From Nematopogon swammerdamellus (taxonomy: Eukaryota; Arthropoda; Insecta; Lepidoptera; Adelidae), in the NCBI GenBank assembly GCA_946902875.1, contig OX336343.1:12955361-13019360 (forward strand): a stretch of DNA of 64,000 nucleotides, written 5' to 3'. Under the pieces are notes generated by a model. The model worked only from the letters and a program-made list of their open reading frames with translations. It had not been told where the DNA came from and made no database searches. Shown in pieces: positions 50,615 to 61,474 of this stretch (position 1 is its first letter; each line of letters starts with the position of its first letter). Made by a program: the position numbers and the translations under genes.

Positions 50615-52488
50615 TTAACCCAGTTACTCCTGTAACTATTTATGGTCTCCAAAGTTTATAAATTTTTAGTATGAGCTTAATTACGATTCCATTGACTTAG
50701 AAAAAATACTGGAAAAAATTTTACTTACTTGGAAAATCGGAAAAGTGATGGGCGTTTAAACGCCCAGTAGGAGAATCCACTACTTAGATGAAGTATGAAA
50801 GGTACCTATGTATTATGTATATTAATGCATTTAAAAGTCCGAATGCTTCTTGAAACACAGTTTTATTTGAATTGATATTAAAAAAAAAACTAAATAACTA
50901 AGCTGGAGTGTGATATGTGGCAAATCATGCTTTGGAGTGCAGGGAAATAATCATTTTTTACAAAAATAATTTGTTTTCTTCTTACATACAGCACACCTCA
51001 GCTGATTTTCCTTTTAGTCAACCAACATTTGGTTTACAGATGGAGAACATTTAATGTTCTACCTACCCTATCAAATCGGGATGTTTCGCGATAGTTTTTC
51101 TGTGTAGGACGAGGCCCACGCTTTTCAGTTCTTTTGTAAGTTTCTAGCAAGGTTCTTGAATGGTCCAGAGTGGTAACTCTGCAGTATGTGAGATGGTCGT
51201 ACCTACTGGTGGTGATGGTCGACCATCACCCTTGTACCTGCCACCCATTTTGAGAAGCCATATCAAGACAACGACACACCAATGGAAAATACAATTGTTT
51301 TTCTGTAATGGCGGTCCTATAAAGACCTATGTTTTGGTCAGCTCGGTCAACCCCGCCCATATTTTCATTGTATTTTTTTATAATGCTGGGTTGCTCAATT
51401 TTCACATACTTCTTGAGCTGCTGTGAAAAACGTCTTGCATTGTGTAGTGGTTCTACCTGTTCTGTGTTTGAAGCAGTTGTAAGTCTCATCGTTCCAGTCG
51501 CCTTCAGACCTCTGTTGGTCGCTTGTGCAAGAGCGGGATTGACGTAAAAAGTCGACAAAAATTAATGAAACGGCATCTGTGGATTGTCAGTTTGAAATAT
51601 GTCAGCAAATTGTAGAATAACACTTCCACCTAAACCAAACTGTTTGTACGCCACAGGAATATTTGCTTACTTTCCTTGATATGACTCAAACCAGACCACG
51701 TATCCTAATCCGTTTGTTAGCACCGACCGCCCAATACTTGTATCCCCAACGAATAGGCTTTTCTCCCATTAATTGCTTACAGCTGTGTCTACCATAGTAA
51801 GGCACCATCGCTTCATCCACACTGTACTTTCTTCCAATGGAGCAAAAACGAAGAATTTTTCATTCAATGAATTGGAAGATTTGAACCTGGAAGATTGTGC
51901 CAAGTCACAACTTCTTCGTCGCCATAGTCCTCGTCTGTAATTTCTGCGTTAGCATTTTCGGGAGGCAAAATAGTTAGGTCACTTGGCAATTGATCCTCGT
52001 CATCAATACAATCCAGCTCTTCAATAATTTCGTGTAGTTTTAACGGTTGACTATGTCGAGGTCTGAAGAAGATGACAGACGTTGATTCTCCTACTGGGCG
52101 TTTAAACGGCCATACACTTTAGAGTTGGATATTGATAAGAAAAACTCAAGGCCAAAGTGTTATTTTCTAGTTATAGTATAGTTTGTAGTTATACCTTAGT
52201 AAAAATAATAAGTATCGTTAAATTTTAGCTCGAAACATGATAGAAACTTACTTTTCGAAGCCATGGTGCCAGTCAATTTTATTATCTCACTTAACTTTAA
52301 AACTAAAAAATCAAGAAATAACTGCTTCTAAATGTCCCGAACTACTCACTCAAACAAAGATATGTAGCATCTGTGATCAACATTCGAGAATAAGTTAGGT
52401 CACAACACACGGAAAGTACATTAAACAGAGGGTAGCTTTGATAATTTTATTTGGGTGTTTAAACGACCAGTAGGAGGATCTGGGTTAA
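50615..52488 (-). mobile_element. piggyBac-type DNA transposon, decayed but with both ends
   Basis: The element 50619-52484 starts CCCAGTTACTCC and ends GGAGGATCTGGG, imperfect inverted ends, flanked by TTAA (50615-50618 and 52485-52488). Both TTAA duplication and CCC-type ends are hallmarks of piggyBac. Three subterminal copies of a palindromic block GGGCGTTTAAACGCCC with CAGTAGGAG lie at about 50751, 52095 (inverted) and 52452. The interior carries a broken transposase on the minus strand. Confidence 0.8.
51226..52080 (-). pseudogene. piggyBac transposase, internally deleted and frameshifted
   Basis: From 52080 leftwards the minus strand encodes an acidic N-terminal region (LHEIIEELDCIDDEDQLPSD, then EVVTWHNLPGSNL). 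From about 51830 it carries SVDEAMVPYYGRHSCKQLMG, then EKPIRWGYKYWAVGANKRIR, which includes the first catalytic Asp of the DDD triad. The 51558-51226 frame holds SQQLKKYVKIEQPSIIKKYN, then ENMGGVDRADQNIGLYRTAI, the conserved region around the last catalytic Asp. Much of the catalytic core between 51700 and 51560 is missing. Frames change at least twice, so it is inactive. Confidence 0.8.
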
Positions 52489-52499
52489 TGCAAATATAT

Positions 52500-52790
52500 T
52501 GTGTGATAATGATAATACGGAAGCCTTGATGCGCGAGTCCAACTCGCACTTCATTCACTTCCGGCCGGCCCCACTGCACTGCTCAGTAAGACACAATTAA
52601 AAACAAATACCTCAATGCATTCTAGAAATAGAAATACTTTATTGCACCAAAACATTAACAAACGTCCGTGAACAATAGAAATAAACAATACACATACACA
52701 AAAGAATAAAGGCTAACTTTTAACACTATAATAGGTGATTTCTTCCAGTCAACGTCGATTACTAAGTATAAACATAATTGGAGTATGAAT
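52500..52790. repeat. Repeat fragments
   Basis: 52510-52570 (ATACGGAAGCCTTGATGCGC, GAGTCCAACTCGCACTTCAT) is a decayed right end of the repeat seen at 16590-16627. 52620-52700 (AATAGAAATACTTTATTGCA) resembles the reversed tail of a retroposon. There is no coding potential. Confidence 0.45.
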
Positions 52791-53335
52791 GATGTTTATT
52801 GTTTCTTTAGCATCTATTGGCAGTACACTGCGCTCAGATTTGTCATATTTACATTGTAACATTCCGCCAGTTCGATTATCACAGCGAAGAAGAACTGACA
52901 AGAAACTTCACTGGAAATTTTTTCAATGTACGCTTAGTCTACTTTACAAAAATGTTTGCCACTGCCTAGACACGCATGTGCTGATTTATGACAGATGCAG
53001 CAATTCATGACAAAGTGAAAACATTTTTTACTATGAAATTGTATGAAGTTATATACCCACCACACTGCCACATGAAGCAGGTGTCTCCACAAACAGCACC
53101 CGTTCACGAGCACCACACCTGGGCGAGCCATCCCCTCCCTCAACCATATTATAGGTTGGCAAACGACCCGTTTGCAAAGGGTCAAGTGCGTGGTACCCGT
53201 AACCAAAGAGCATGCATGAAGAACATTATGGGAGTGGGAGAGGCGGCAGAGGTGTGTCAGGATCGTGGCACGTGGAGAACCGTTGTCTCTGCCTACCCCA
53301 CCGGGAAACAGGCGTGACGCTATGTATATATGTAT
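52790..53335 (+). pseudogene. LINE 3' region, copy 2 of the 15111 repeat
   Basis: 52790-53045 repeats 15111-15350 almost exactly. Here it continues into a frame ending KGQVRGTRNQRACMKNIMGV, then GEAAEVCQDRGTWRTVVSAY, then PTGKQA and a stop (53317). This resembles the extreme C-terminus of a LINE reverse transcriptase ORF, followed by TATGTATATATGTATGTTTG. It is a short, otherwise decayed fragment; the clade is uncertain. Confidence 0.45.
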
Positions 53336-54260
53336 GTTTGCAAATATTTTCAATGTACAGACACGCAAGATTTACAGATTTATTATATGTATAGATTTAT
53401 TTTCGGGGCTTTCACTTGGGATTGCATGTATAATTTGAGACGATGGTATAAGTCTATGATAAACTTTATTGAAACAGTAAAACAAAATAAAACTTGACAC
53501 AGTCAGTAAAACTAATTAAATAAAATTAAGCTAATAAATAATAAAAACTAAATAATTACATTCTTACTGTAAGTAAAAAATTTCGTCCAAATATAATATA
53601 ATAAGATATAATATAAATTCTTCGTCCGTTTTCTTGAGACTGGCACATGCTGATCTATCACCGGGTTAATATCAGTCCCCGCCCCAAGTGCATCTCGGGA
53701 GAGGGGATTGATATGTGGTGATGTACGCCACTTCTTAATTAACTGTTTCACCATAATTTTCCTGTTCATTGAGTTCTTCTAAATATCCAGTCATTACTTT
53801 TGTTACAATTTTTGTTGTTTGTATTGCAGCTTGTGTTGTAAGACTTGTTTTTTATATCTGCATTCAAAAAAATTATATACCCTTATACTTCGACCATATA
53901 AAACTATTGTTGTTTTATATAGTTCAATGCCCTTATATGTATATGCTAGCTAACTGCAGCAGGTACATACAGCATGAAGGGTACTTCCCGTAGACCTGGC
54001 ATGGGGAACGCGCAGTAATTGGTAGGACAATATTGCCTTTTCAGGCGCAGTGCTACTTCAGTTATAGTAGTATTCCGTGTGTGCACTATGTTGGATGTAA
54101 ATGGTTTTAGGAAAGTTTTAGAATATGGCTTTGTTTGACCAAAGCATAGTTGGAGGATACGATTTTATGGAATGCATTTGATATGTTGTGCAAAAAAAAA
54201 AAAAAATTACGGCCACGGGCGCTTAACTTTGGATTTTCGTGAATTTGATGCTGCAAAATC
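53336..54260. other. Unassigned AT-rich region with weak coding remnant
   Basis: On the minus strand, 53850-53600 can be read as a broken, protein-like stretch (KVMTGYLEELNEQENYGETV, then EVAYITTYQSPLPRCTWG) with stops. I do not recognise it, and it may be a decayed transposon frame. 53970-54000 carries AGGGTACTTCCCGTAGACCT, part of the 50390 repeat family. Confidence 0.35.
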
Positions 54261-54261
54261 T

Positions 54262-55938
54262 AATTATATCGCACCTTCGGTAGGACACAAGTGCAAGTTT
54301 AGTGATTTTACAGGAGAGCCATTTTAAGTTTTTTTTTGCATTCAATCTCGTATTCTTCTGCTTAAAATTGCTTAAAAATAATACTTCTTTGCATGAAATA
54401 AGCCCCGTACCTTTGTGAAAAAGGCCATGTACCTTACAGGTGTTAAATATTTTGTATATAAATAAAAAAAAAATTTAAACAAAGGTGTACATTTATTTCC
54501 TTTTTCCACCAAAATTAAAATAATTTTATAATCATGACCATATTTATCTTTGGTTTTTTTTATGAATTTGAAATAAAAACAAGTTTCTTTTTTGCAAAAA
54601 ACATGCTTTATCTTATAATGTAAAGTTTTCTTTAGGAACTTATGTTGAATACACTTAAAAATCTTTAGCAAAACTCTTTAGAATTTCACTGAAAAATATT
54701 CTAAAATTAGCGGCAACATCAACGTTGTACAAATCTTTGTCTAAAATGATTAGTCAGTTTTAAAAATTTTACAAGTACGTTTTTTTATAGAAAATTGGAT
54801 ATGGAATAGGTAAAATCAACAAACAATCTACATAGATATTTTTTTAGGACAATTTTTTCATTTTGCAGTTTCTTTATACGAAAAACAAAATAAAATGGAA
54901 ACTCTAAGCAAGAAACCAAAATAAAAGCAACTATGCTTTCTTTTAAAAAAATCAATAAACACTTAACACAAAAGATGACATAACACGAGTTTTATCACTT
55001 TTAGAGGTAACCTGTAACTTCACGAATGTGAGAGACAACCACCTACACCCGCTTACAGATAAATACTAGAAAAAATTACCTGTAATCTAAAGTGTTAGGG
55101 ACCTTAGTTCCACAATGTTTATATATTATTATTAAAAGATGGTATTATAAAATTGCTCATAGAATTTGGGAAGTATGTTTGTATGTATAAATATGCAATG
55201 AGTTCACGATTTTTTTTCCGGTTTGGAAGTTTTAACTTTTCAGTATACAACACGTTTAATACAATATCTTTCATTTGTCTTCTATTACCAGCACGACCTA
55301 TTTTTAACCGACTTCAAAAAAAGGAGGAGGTTCTCAATTCGACTGTATTTTTTTTAAGTTTGTTACATCAGAACTTTTATCTCAGAAATGTTTGCCTCCG
55401 TCCAGGTGATTCTGGGATGTCATCAATTTGAGGCTCATACATTTCTTTGGTTTACTTACTGACTTCATCATCATGAAGTATATCATTGTTTTTATGTCTA
55501 TTTTATAAAACATGTGTTGGAATAACAAAGCCACATCTTGTTTATAAGACCACAAAATTATGAAAATATTGGAAGTGTAAAGTCACAACTGTTTGAATGG
55601 CTTTGTCTCGCCAAATATGTGCTCAAGAAATAGGCATAAGTGTGCTAAATGTGACTTTGTCCGCCCAGAAATTACTTTCACGGCTTTGACGCTCCAACTT
55701 ACAACCAATCCGCGCGGGGGCGACGGCGCAACTGACCAATGAGACTGTGTCGCGCCAAAAAACTTACTAAAATGACCCAAAATGACAAAGACACTACTGC
55801 CATCTGGCGACTTATAATCTGAATCTAATGGGAGCCTTTGTCCCACCAGAAAAAGGAATGTTTTTAGGGCACTTTTGCATATTTAACTCATTTTACGAAA
55901 TTTTGTAAGTTATGCCCTTGTCTTACCGAAGGTGCGAT
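54262..55938. mobile_element. Candidate inverted-repeat element, AT-rich
   Basis: TATCGCACCTTCGGTAGGAC (54262-54281) and its near mirror GTCTTACCGAAGGTGCGATA (55919-55938) are inverted about 1.68 kb apart. The interior is mostly AT-rich and unassigned, with a short piece of the AACCGACTTCAAAAAAAGGA repeat (55307). A GC-rich block (55600-55860) repeats variants of CTTTGTC.CGCC. No transposase was seen. Confidence 0.4.
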
Positions 55939-56270
55939 ATGTAATCTAGGTACGAAATTATGGTACTCTTGCACTATTTCCTCGATGTGACGTAATTTTC
56001 AAGATTTCGGTTTGTAATTAGATGGCGGTATATCATGCGCCTCGTCTAAAAATGAAGATCTCGTCGAGACCTACTATTGGTCTCAGGTCTCAGCACACGA
56101 GTATAGTCTACTATCGGTAGTATCCGAGATATGGCTCCTTTTCCCTTGTGGCGGCCAAATAGCTGAACCGATTTTGAAAGAACGCACCATTACAGAAAGG
56201 ACGAAGCCTGTTCTACGAAAAGAAATTTCAAGTCTATCCGACCGGTAGTTCAGGATTTATAAGCATTTAT
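55939..56270. other. Unassigned, repeat-like
   Basis: The stretch contains GCTGAACCGATTTTGAAAGA and CGACCGGTAGTTCAGGATTT, words common at the edges of lepidopteran repeats. It leads into the array at 56270. No coding potential was seen. Confidence 0.35.
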
Positions 56271-56937
56271 TGAAGTGAAAACTACTTTAGCGGCGCTTGG
56301 CACTTTTTTATATGGGGAAAAAAATCTTATGTTCGTGTCAGCACCAGCGCGTCAAATAACAATCTATAGTTGCTATGACAACCGCGTCAGATAACAATCT
56401 ATTGCTATGACAACGCTCAATACATGTCATCTCAAAGTCTGCAAAATGAATGTAGGGTTCCGTAGTAAATGCATATCTGTCCGTTCTACTAAATATAACA
56501 TTTATTCCACAATGAATGTAGGGTTCCGTAACCAATGCATGTCTGTCCGTTCTACTAAATTTTACAATTTTCAACCAAGGTCCTCCGACGGTTATTTTAT
56601 AATAAAAGTAGGGTTCCGTAACACGTTTATGTCTGTCCATTCTACTAAGTTCTGCAAAATGAATGTAGGGCTCGTTACAAATGCATGTCTGTCCGTTCTA
56701 CTAAATTTAACATTTATTTTAAAATGAATGTAGGGTTCCGTAACAAATGCATGTCTGTCCGTTTTAATAAATTTTACAATTTTCAACCAAGGTACTCCGA
56801 CGGTTATTTTATAATAAAAGTAGGTTTCCGTAACACGTTTATGTCTGTCCATTCTACTAAGTTCTGCAAAATGAATGTAGGGTTCCGTTCCGTAACAAAT
56901 GCATGTCTGGCCGTTCTACTAAATTTAACATGAATTT
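56271..56937. repeat. GGGTTCCGTAAC tandem array, copy 2
   Basis: The segment starts GAAAACTACTTTAGCGGCGC and TTGGCACTTTTTTA like the copy at 48167. It carries about seven units of GTAGGGTTCCGTAACAAATG, then TGTCTGTCCGTTCTACTAAA, again with AATTTTCAACCAAGGTCCTC and CGACGGTTATTTTATAATAA in alternate units. No SINE follows here; a T-rich tract does (56937-57095). Confidence 0.7.
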
Positions 56938-57100
56938 TTTTTAATTTTTTTTAAATTTTTTTTTTATAATTTTTTTTATATATATATATATTTTTTTTTA
57001 TTTTGTTAATTTTTTTTTTATTTTTTTTTATAATTTTTTTTTTTTATATATTTTTTTTATTTTATTATTTTATTTTTAATTTTTTTTCATAAATATTATT
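56938..57100. repeat. T-rich low-complexity tract
   Basis: About 160 bases of T-runs broken by A and (TA)n. It could be the decayed poly(A) tail of a reverse-oriented retroposon or simple slippage sequence. Confidence 0.7.
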
Positions 57101-58340
57101 TTTTAATGTTTTTAGTCATCTGAAAGCACACAATTTTGTGGACACAAATTTTTGTAAAAGATCAGTCCGTCCTCAAAGACGTTCATCAAGTTCACGTCAA
57201 ACATAATTTTCTGTATTACTTCGTAGCACGTCAAAAAGAATGTTCTGTATTACTTCGTAGGTTTTATTTATTACCGTGAAACGTATGTATGGTAATAAAA
57301 ACGAAATGACACAAAGGACGACTGTATGGTTCTCATAAATTACATCCATATCATTCTCCTATCCAACTGTACCTACTCCCTTTGAAATGGACTACTGCAT
57401 GAGGTGTGAAGTTGGCGCAAATTGCGGGTCAAGCACCTACCCACACTTCAGAGCAAAGAAATATAACGTCACTTGTTAATCTGATCACCGTGTGAGAGGA
57501 AGGTACACGGAATCGCCGTGCGATCTCCTGTCCATCAAAGTCAAAGGAAACGTTTTCCAAACTCATCTTGGACCTCATAACAGAGCACACACTGGACTGC
57601 AGCCCAGATCACAGAAGAACGCCGGGTGTGTTGAGTCCAACCTATATTTCCTTAATTTTCCGTGTGAGAAGCCGTGCTTCTTCATAGAAAAAAGGAGAAA
57701 TAAAATAAAAATTTTATAGTGTCAATTTATGGACACAACAACGAAAATTCATAATAGCTATAAAGTGTAAAAGCACGGAACATATATTTTCATTTTCATG
57801 TATTTTCGATTTGGCAACTTTCAGGGAAGAATACTTCGAGATTGAGGGAGCTTAGCTATCCGGTTACGCTCGTCGGGTAGTTCCATTTTCCGTCTCTGGT
57901 TTTTCCATTTCCTTCAATTCACAACAGAACAGAGTCGGCAAAAGGAAAAAAAAATTTTTCAGCTTATACTGACTTACAAAGAATGAAATTAAGAAGCAAC
58001 TTTAGCGGTGGGTCACGCAAGATATGTACCTTCATACTCAATCCCCAGGAAAGTACGATGGGGCTGGTATTGACAAATCATTGTTAAAAGCCCTACAAAC
58101 AAATACGTACTTCAATTAATAAAAAACAAAGGGTAACAAATAATTATTGTCGTCTACACCACACGACATTCGGTGTTTACAAATGGCATGACGCCGTTGA
58201 GTGTCACAATATTACAGGAGGAAGTAGAACGGCATGTCTGTTGTTAAAAAGAGATAAGTATATGTTCAGGCGGGGCATTTGCCCTGGTTCTAAAGTGCCA
58301 CTTGAGGACTCGGACAACGCATCTACCTATTTTATTTAAA
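57101..58340. other. Unassigned unique-looking region
   Basis: There is a short duplication (TTCTGTATTACTTCGTAG at about 57209 and 57243). A 75-codon frame at 57492-57719 has no recognisable motif. Base composition is less extreme than in its neighbours. I see no clear gene or repeat family. Confidence 0.4.
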
Positions 58341-58344
58341 CACT

Positions 58345-58625
58345 AGCTGTTGCCCGCGGCTTCGCTCGAGTGAAATTCGTATTTCAAAGAAGAATGTAAG
58401 TAACTAAGGGCGAGGGCAAGTTGCGTTCAGGTAATCGATAAACCTTCTCAAAGACAGTAACTAACTAAGGGCGAGGCCGAAGGCCTAGCTGCTTTCAGGT
58501 AAACGATAAACCTTTCTCAAATAAAAGAAGTAAGTAAGGGCGAGGCCGAAGGCCGAGCTGCGTTCACGAAGATTCAGGTAAACCAAAAATCCTCTTCCGC
58601 CTTCGGGCCTCGCCCTTAAAGACTT
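58345..58625 (+). repeat. Minisatellite-bearing repeat, short copy
   Basis: ACTAGCTGTTGCCCGCGGCT, then TCGCTCGAGTGAAATTCG opens the element (58342-58380). Four degenerate GGCGAGG.CGAAGGCC units with AGGTAAACGATAAACC spacers follow, then one inverted unit CGCCTTCGGGCCTCGCCCTT (58598-58617). It belongs to the same family as 554-2545. Confidence 0.7.
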
Positions 58626-58744
58626 CCTTTCTTCGATAGAATATAATATCGTTTACTCAATCTATTTATTTCATAAAAATAAAAAAGTAATATTAATAAC
58701 TAAAGAATTAAAACCTACCTAACAAACATTAAAATAACTATCAA

Positions 58745-58945
58745 AACTGGCATTTTCAAATCTTCTTAGAGCACTTGCGGCATTACCCCGCTGGATGGCA
58801 AGGCATACCCTTTGAATGAAGTACATAAGCCCTTGATGGCGGGACACCAGTTGCGTCAACCAGCAGAAGCCCAAGCATCTTTTGGCTTCACTGCTCCACG
58901 GACCGAGGGTTTCAACCGCAAACGCAACAAATTCGAAATCTTGAA
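58745..58945 (+). pseudogene. LINE-type coding fragment
   Basis: Sequence around 58760-58940 contains GCTGGATGGCAAGGCATACC and a + strand frame running to FNRKRNKFEILNYI. It resembles, in inverted orientation, the fragment at 61180-61400 whose frame ends SLKRNKYRNM: both share the block CTCAAACGCAACAAAT or CGCAAACGCAACAAAT. It is probably a decayed copy of the same retroposon tail. The assignment is weak. Confidence 0.35.
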
Positions 58946-59268
58946 TTATATATTATATTTATATTTTATTATATTTGGAAAATCAACAGTTTATAGTACA
59001 TACATATAGTTGCCAGCGGTTTTTCACATAAATTACTAAACCAGTAAAAGATTTTCTCGTGTTTACATTAAAGACATTTACAAAAATTGTTGTACCACAG
59101 TGCCGTGAAACAAAGATGTTAATACAGTTGACAATTCCTATTTAAAATAAAGAGAAAAATAAATAAATAAGAAGTATAAATAAATAATGTATAATAAATA
59201 AATTGAATAAATAAAGATAATGAAATGTAACTAAAATGATTTTAGACTCAAATATTATAATAATTTAT
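58946..59268. other. AT-rich spacer
   Basis: Mostly AT-rich with (AATA)n-like tracts (59150-59210). No gene was recognised. It ends at the T-run that is the poly(A) tail of the following LINE. Confidence 0.5.
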
Positions 59269-61135
59269 TTTTTTTTTTTTTTTTTTTGGTATAGTTCGTT
59301 TATAATGATTACTGATTTCTTTTTAGCAAAATATTTTTTATAACATCTTTTTTGAATGTGTTCTTAGTATGTATAAAAGGATCAATGTCGCTGAAATGCT
59401 CGTTATATGTGCTAGCTAGCCTAGTAATAGTTGAGTTCTTTGCATAATTGGTGCGGTGTAGTGGAATGTGAAATAGGTTAGTGTGGCGTGTCCGACGAGC
59501 AGGAACACTGTAGCCAATCTCTCCAACAAGTTGCGGACAGTCAATCCGACTGTTTACCAGGTCGTACAGGAAAGCCATATCGAGCAGTAGTCGTCTTTCT
59601 TCTAGTGTCATGACATTGTGATATTTACAGCTTTCTAAATAAGAGTCGGGTCGCACTTTAGATTTGAAATTAATATACCTGACGAATTTTCTTTGTAGGC
59701 GTTCAATTCTTATTATGTTTACGTTATAATTTGGAGACCATATACAAGAACAGTATTCTAGAACACTACGAACATAAGCATAGTACATCGATTTAATACA
59801 TTCAATATTTTTGAAATTTTTGGACACTCTGATTACGAATCCTAGATTTTTATATGCTTTGTCTATAATTGAGTCATAGTGATCGTTGAAAGTTATTTTT
59901 GAATCAAGTATTACCCCTAGATCCCTCACTGTAGACACTTTAGGTATAGAAATTTGGTTGATTGTGTAGTTATGTTGTATTGGTTTAGAACTACGAGTGA
60001 AGGTCATGTGCATACATTTTGTAGCATTGACATTAATTCTGTTTCGTTTATAGTACTCAGAGAGACAGTTCAAATCCTCTTGTAATTTATGACAGTCACT
60101 TGTATCGTTAATTACTTTGATTACTTTCTTATCGTCTGCATATAGGGAATATTTTGCATGGGTTATACTGTATCCTATATCATATATGTAAGCATTGTAA
60201 AATAATGGCCCCAAAATTGATCCCTGGGGGACACCGGACGGTATCTTAATGAAATTTGATTTAAAACCACCTATTACAACAGATTGCGACCGATTATCCA
60301 AATATGATTCTACCCAGCGTAGCAAGTCACCGTGTATTCCCAGTGCGTTTAACTTCAACAGTAAAATTTTGTGATCTACTCGATCGAAGGCTTTTTCGAA
60401 ATCGGTATAAATGACATCTATTTGTCCTCCACCTTGTATATCTTTAATTATGTAATTAATATACTCTGTGAGATTAGTTGTAGTGGAGCGTGCTCTTAGA
60501 AAACCGTGCTGAAAATCAGAAATACCACTGCTCAGTGTAGGATATATAGCATTGAAAATTACCTTCTCGAAAAGTTTACTAAACACATTGAGAATAGATA
60601 TACCTCTGTAATTTTCTACTTTTGTTTTTAGGCCTTTCTTATGTATCGGAACTATATGTGCCTCCTTCCATTTGCCAGGGAACGTGCCCTCTCTGATTGA
60701 TCGTGTAAATATTTTAGTTATCGGACTGGCGAGAGAAAGGGCACATCTCCTGACAAACACAGGAGGCACATTGTCACTGCCTGCACCTTTACTAATGTCT
60801 AAATTTTTCATCAAGCGTTCGATTGTATCAACATTTATGTTCATCGAATGTATTAGGTGTGAGTCACCATGCCGAGGTTCACCAATCATAATATCATTAT
60901 AGTTTTTGTCTGGATTCTGAAAGACATTTTGAAAGAAATTATTAAATCCCTCACATATTGAATTTGCATCTGTTAGCCTCTGGTTGTTAAGAGTAAGCAC
61001 TTGTGGGTAGCTAGATACTCCCCTCTTTGATTTGATATATGACTACAAGTTTTTTGGATATATTTTTATGGATTGTTGAATTGATTCGATATAGGTTCTA
61101 TAACATATCTTTTGCATACTATGTTGTCTTTTTCT
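59269..61135 (-). mobile_element. Jockey-like LINE, 5'-truncated, with poly(A) tail
   Basis: The minus-strand copy runs from about 61135 to a poly(A) tail (T-run 59269-59288). Only the reverse transcriptase ORF and a 3' UTR of about 20 bases remain; the endonuclease and ORF1 are missing. An in-frame TAG near 61044 interrupts the pre-RT region (IKIYPKNL, stop, SYIKSKRG), leaving the rest open to 59309. No clear target duplication was found. Confidence 0.85.
59309..61000 (-). CDS. Reverse transcriptase of a Jockey-like LINE (partial, long open frame)
   Basis: 563 codons from an internal Met. RT motifs in order: GAGSDNVPPVFVRRCA (about 92-107), WKEAHIVPIHKKG (about 130-142), NYRGISILNVFSKLFEKVI, FQHGFLRARSTTTNL, IDVIYTDFEKAFDRVDH (catalytic Asp), VPQGSILGPLFYNAYIYDIG, and YSLYADDKKVI, where YADD holds the catalytic Asp pair. 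A C-terminal domain (YAYVRSVLEYCSCIWSPNYN, then RIERLQRKFVRYI) typical of Jockey-group elements follows. It would make DNA from element RNA at a nicked site. The frame is intact from here to the stop, but a nonsense codon upstream and the lost 5' end make the copy non-autonomous. Confidence 0.88.
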   Translation of the reverse strand: MLTLNNQRLTDANSICEGFNNFFQNVFQNPDKNYNDIMIGEPRHGDSHLIHSMNINVDTIERLMKNLDISKGAGSDNVPPVFVRRCALSLASPITKIFTRSIREGTFPGKWKEAHIVPIHKKGLKTKVENYRGISILNVFSKLFEKVIFNAIYPTLSSGISDFQHGFLRARSTTTNLTEYINYIIKDIQGGGQIDVIYTDFEKAFDRVDHKILLLKLNALGIHGDLLRWVESYLDNRSQSVVIGGFKSNFIKIPSGVPQGSILGPLFYNAYIYDIGYSITHAKYSLYADDKKVIKVINDTSDCHKLQEDLNCLSEYYKRNRINVNATKCMHMTFTRSSKPIQHNYTINQISIPKVSTVRDLGVILDSKITFNDHYDSIIDKAYKNLGFVIRVSKNFKNIECIKSMYYAYVRSVLEYCSCIWSPNYNVNIIRIERLQRKFVRYINFKSKVRPDSYLESCKYHNVMTLEERRLLLDMAFLYDLVNSRIDCPQLVGEIGYSVPARRTRHTNLFHIPLHRTNYAKNSTITRLASTYNEHFSDIDPFIHTKNTFKKDVIKNILLKRNQ

Positions 61136-61159
61136 TAGTAAACTAAATTCATCATAATA

Positions 61160-61400
61160 TCATATAATCATAATATTCATCATATTTCTATATTTGTTGC
61201 GTTTGAGGCTCTCCGCCCCAGCCTCGGCCGCGCCAGCCGCTCTTGAAGATGTCCTAACGTGACTTGGAGCCAATGTGAGAACACAAGTGGCGTCCCACAT
61301 CAAAGAACTACCCTTAGTCCATGCCACTAAGGTGATAGCATCGGGCCTCTTGCCATCCAGCCGGGAATAACCGCGAGGTTCTAGGATGCACGGCATATTT
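61160..61400 (-). pseudogene. Retroposon coding fragment
   Basis: The minus-strand frame reads MPCILEPRGYSRLDGKRPDA, then ITLVAWTKGSSLMWDATCVL, then TLAPSHVRTSSRAAGAAEAG. The pattern EPRG.SR.DGKRPD, W..G.SL.WDATC..TLAPS is one I associate with the C-terminal region of certain RT-bearing mobile elements in animals. Only about 70 residues remain, with no start and no neighbouring domain. It abuts the 5' end of the LINE at 61135. Confidence 0.45.
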
Positions 61401-61474
61401 GCCGTCAGAAGCGTGGACTTTATAATACAATTTAAATTAAATTAACTCAATCTTAATGTTAATTAACTTAATTC

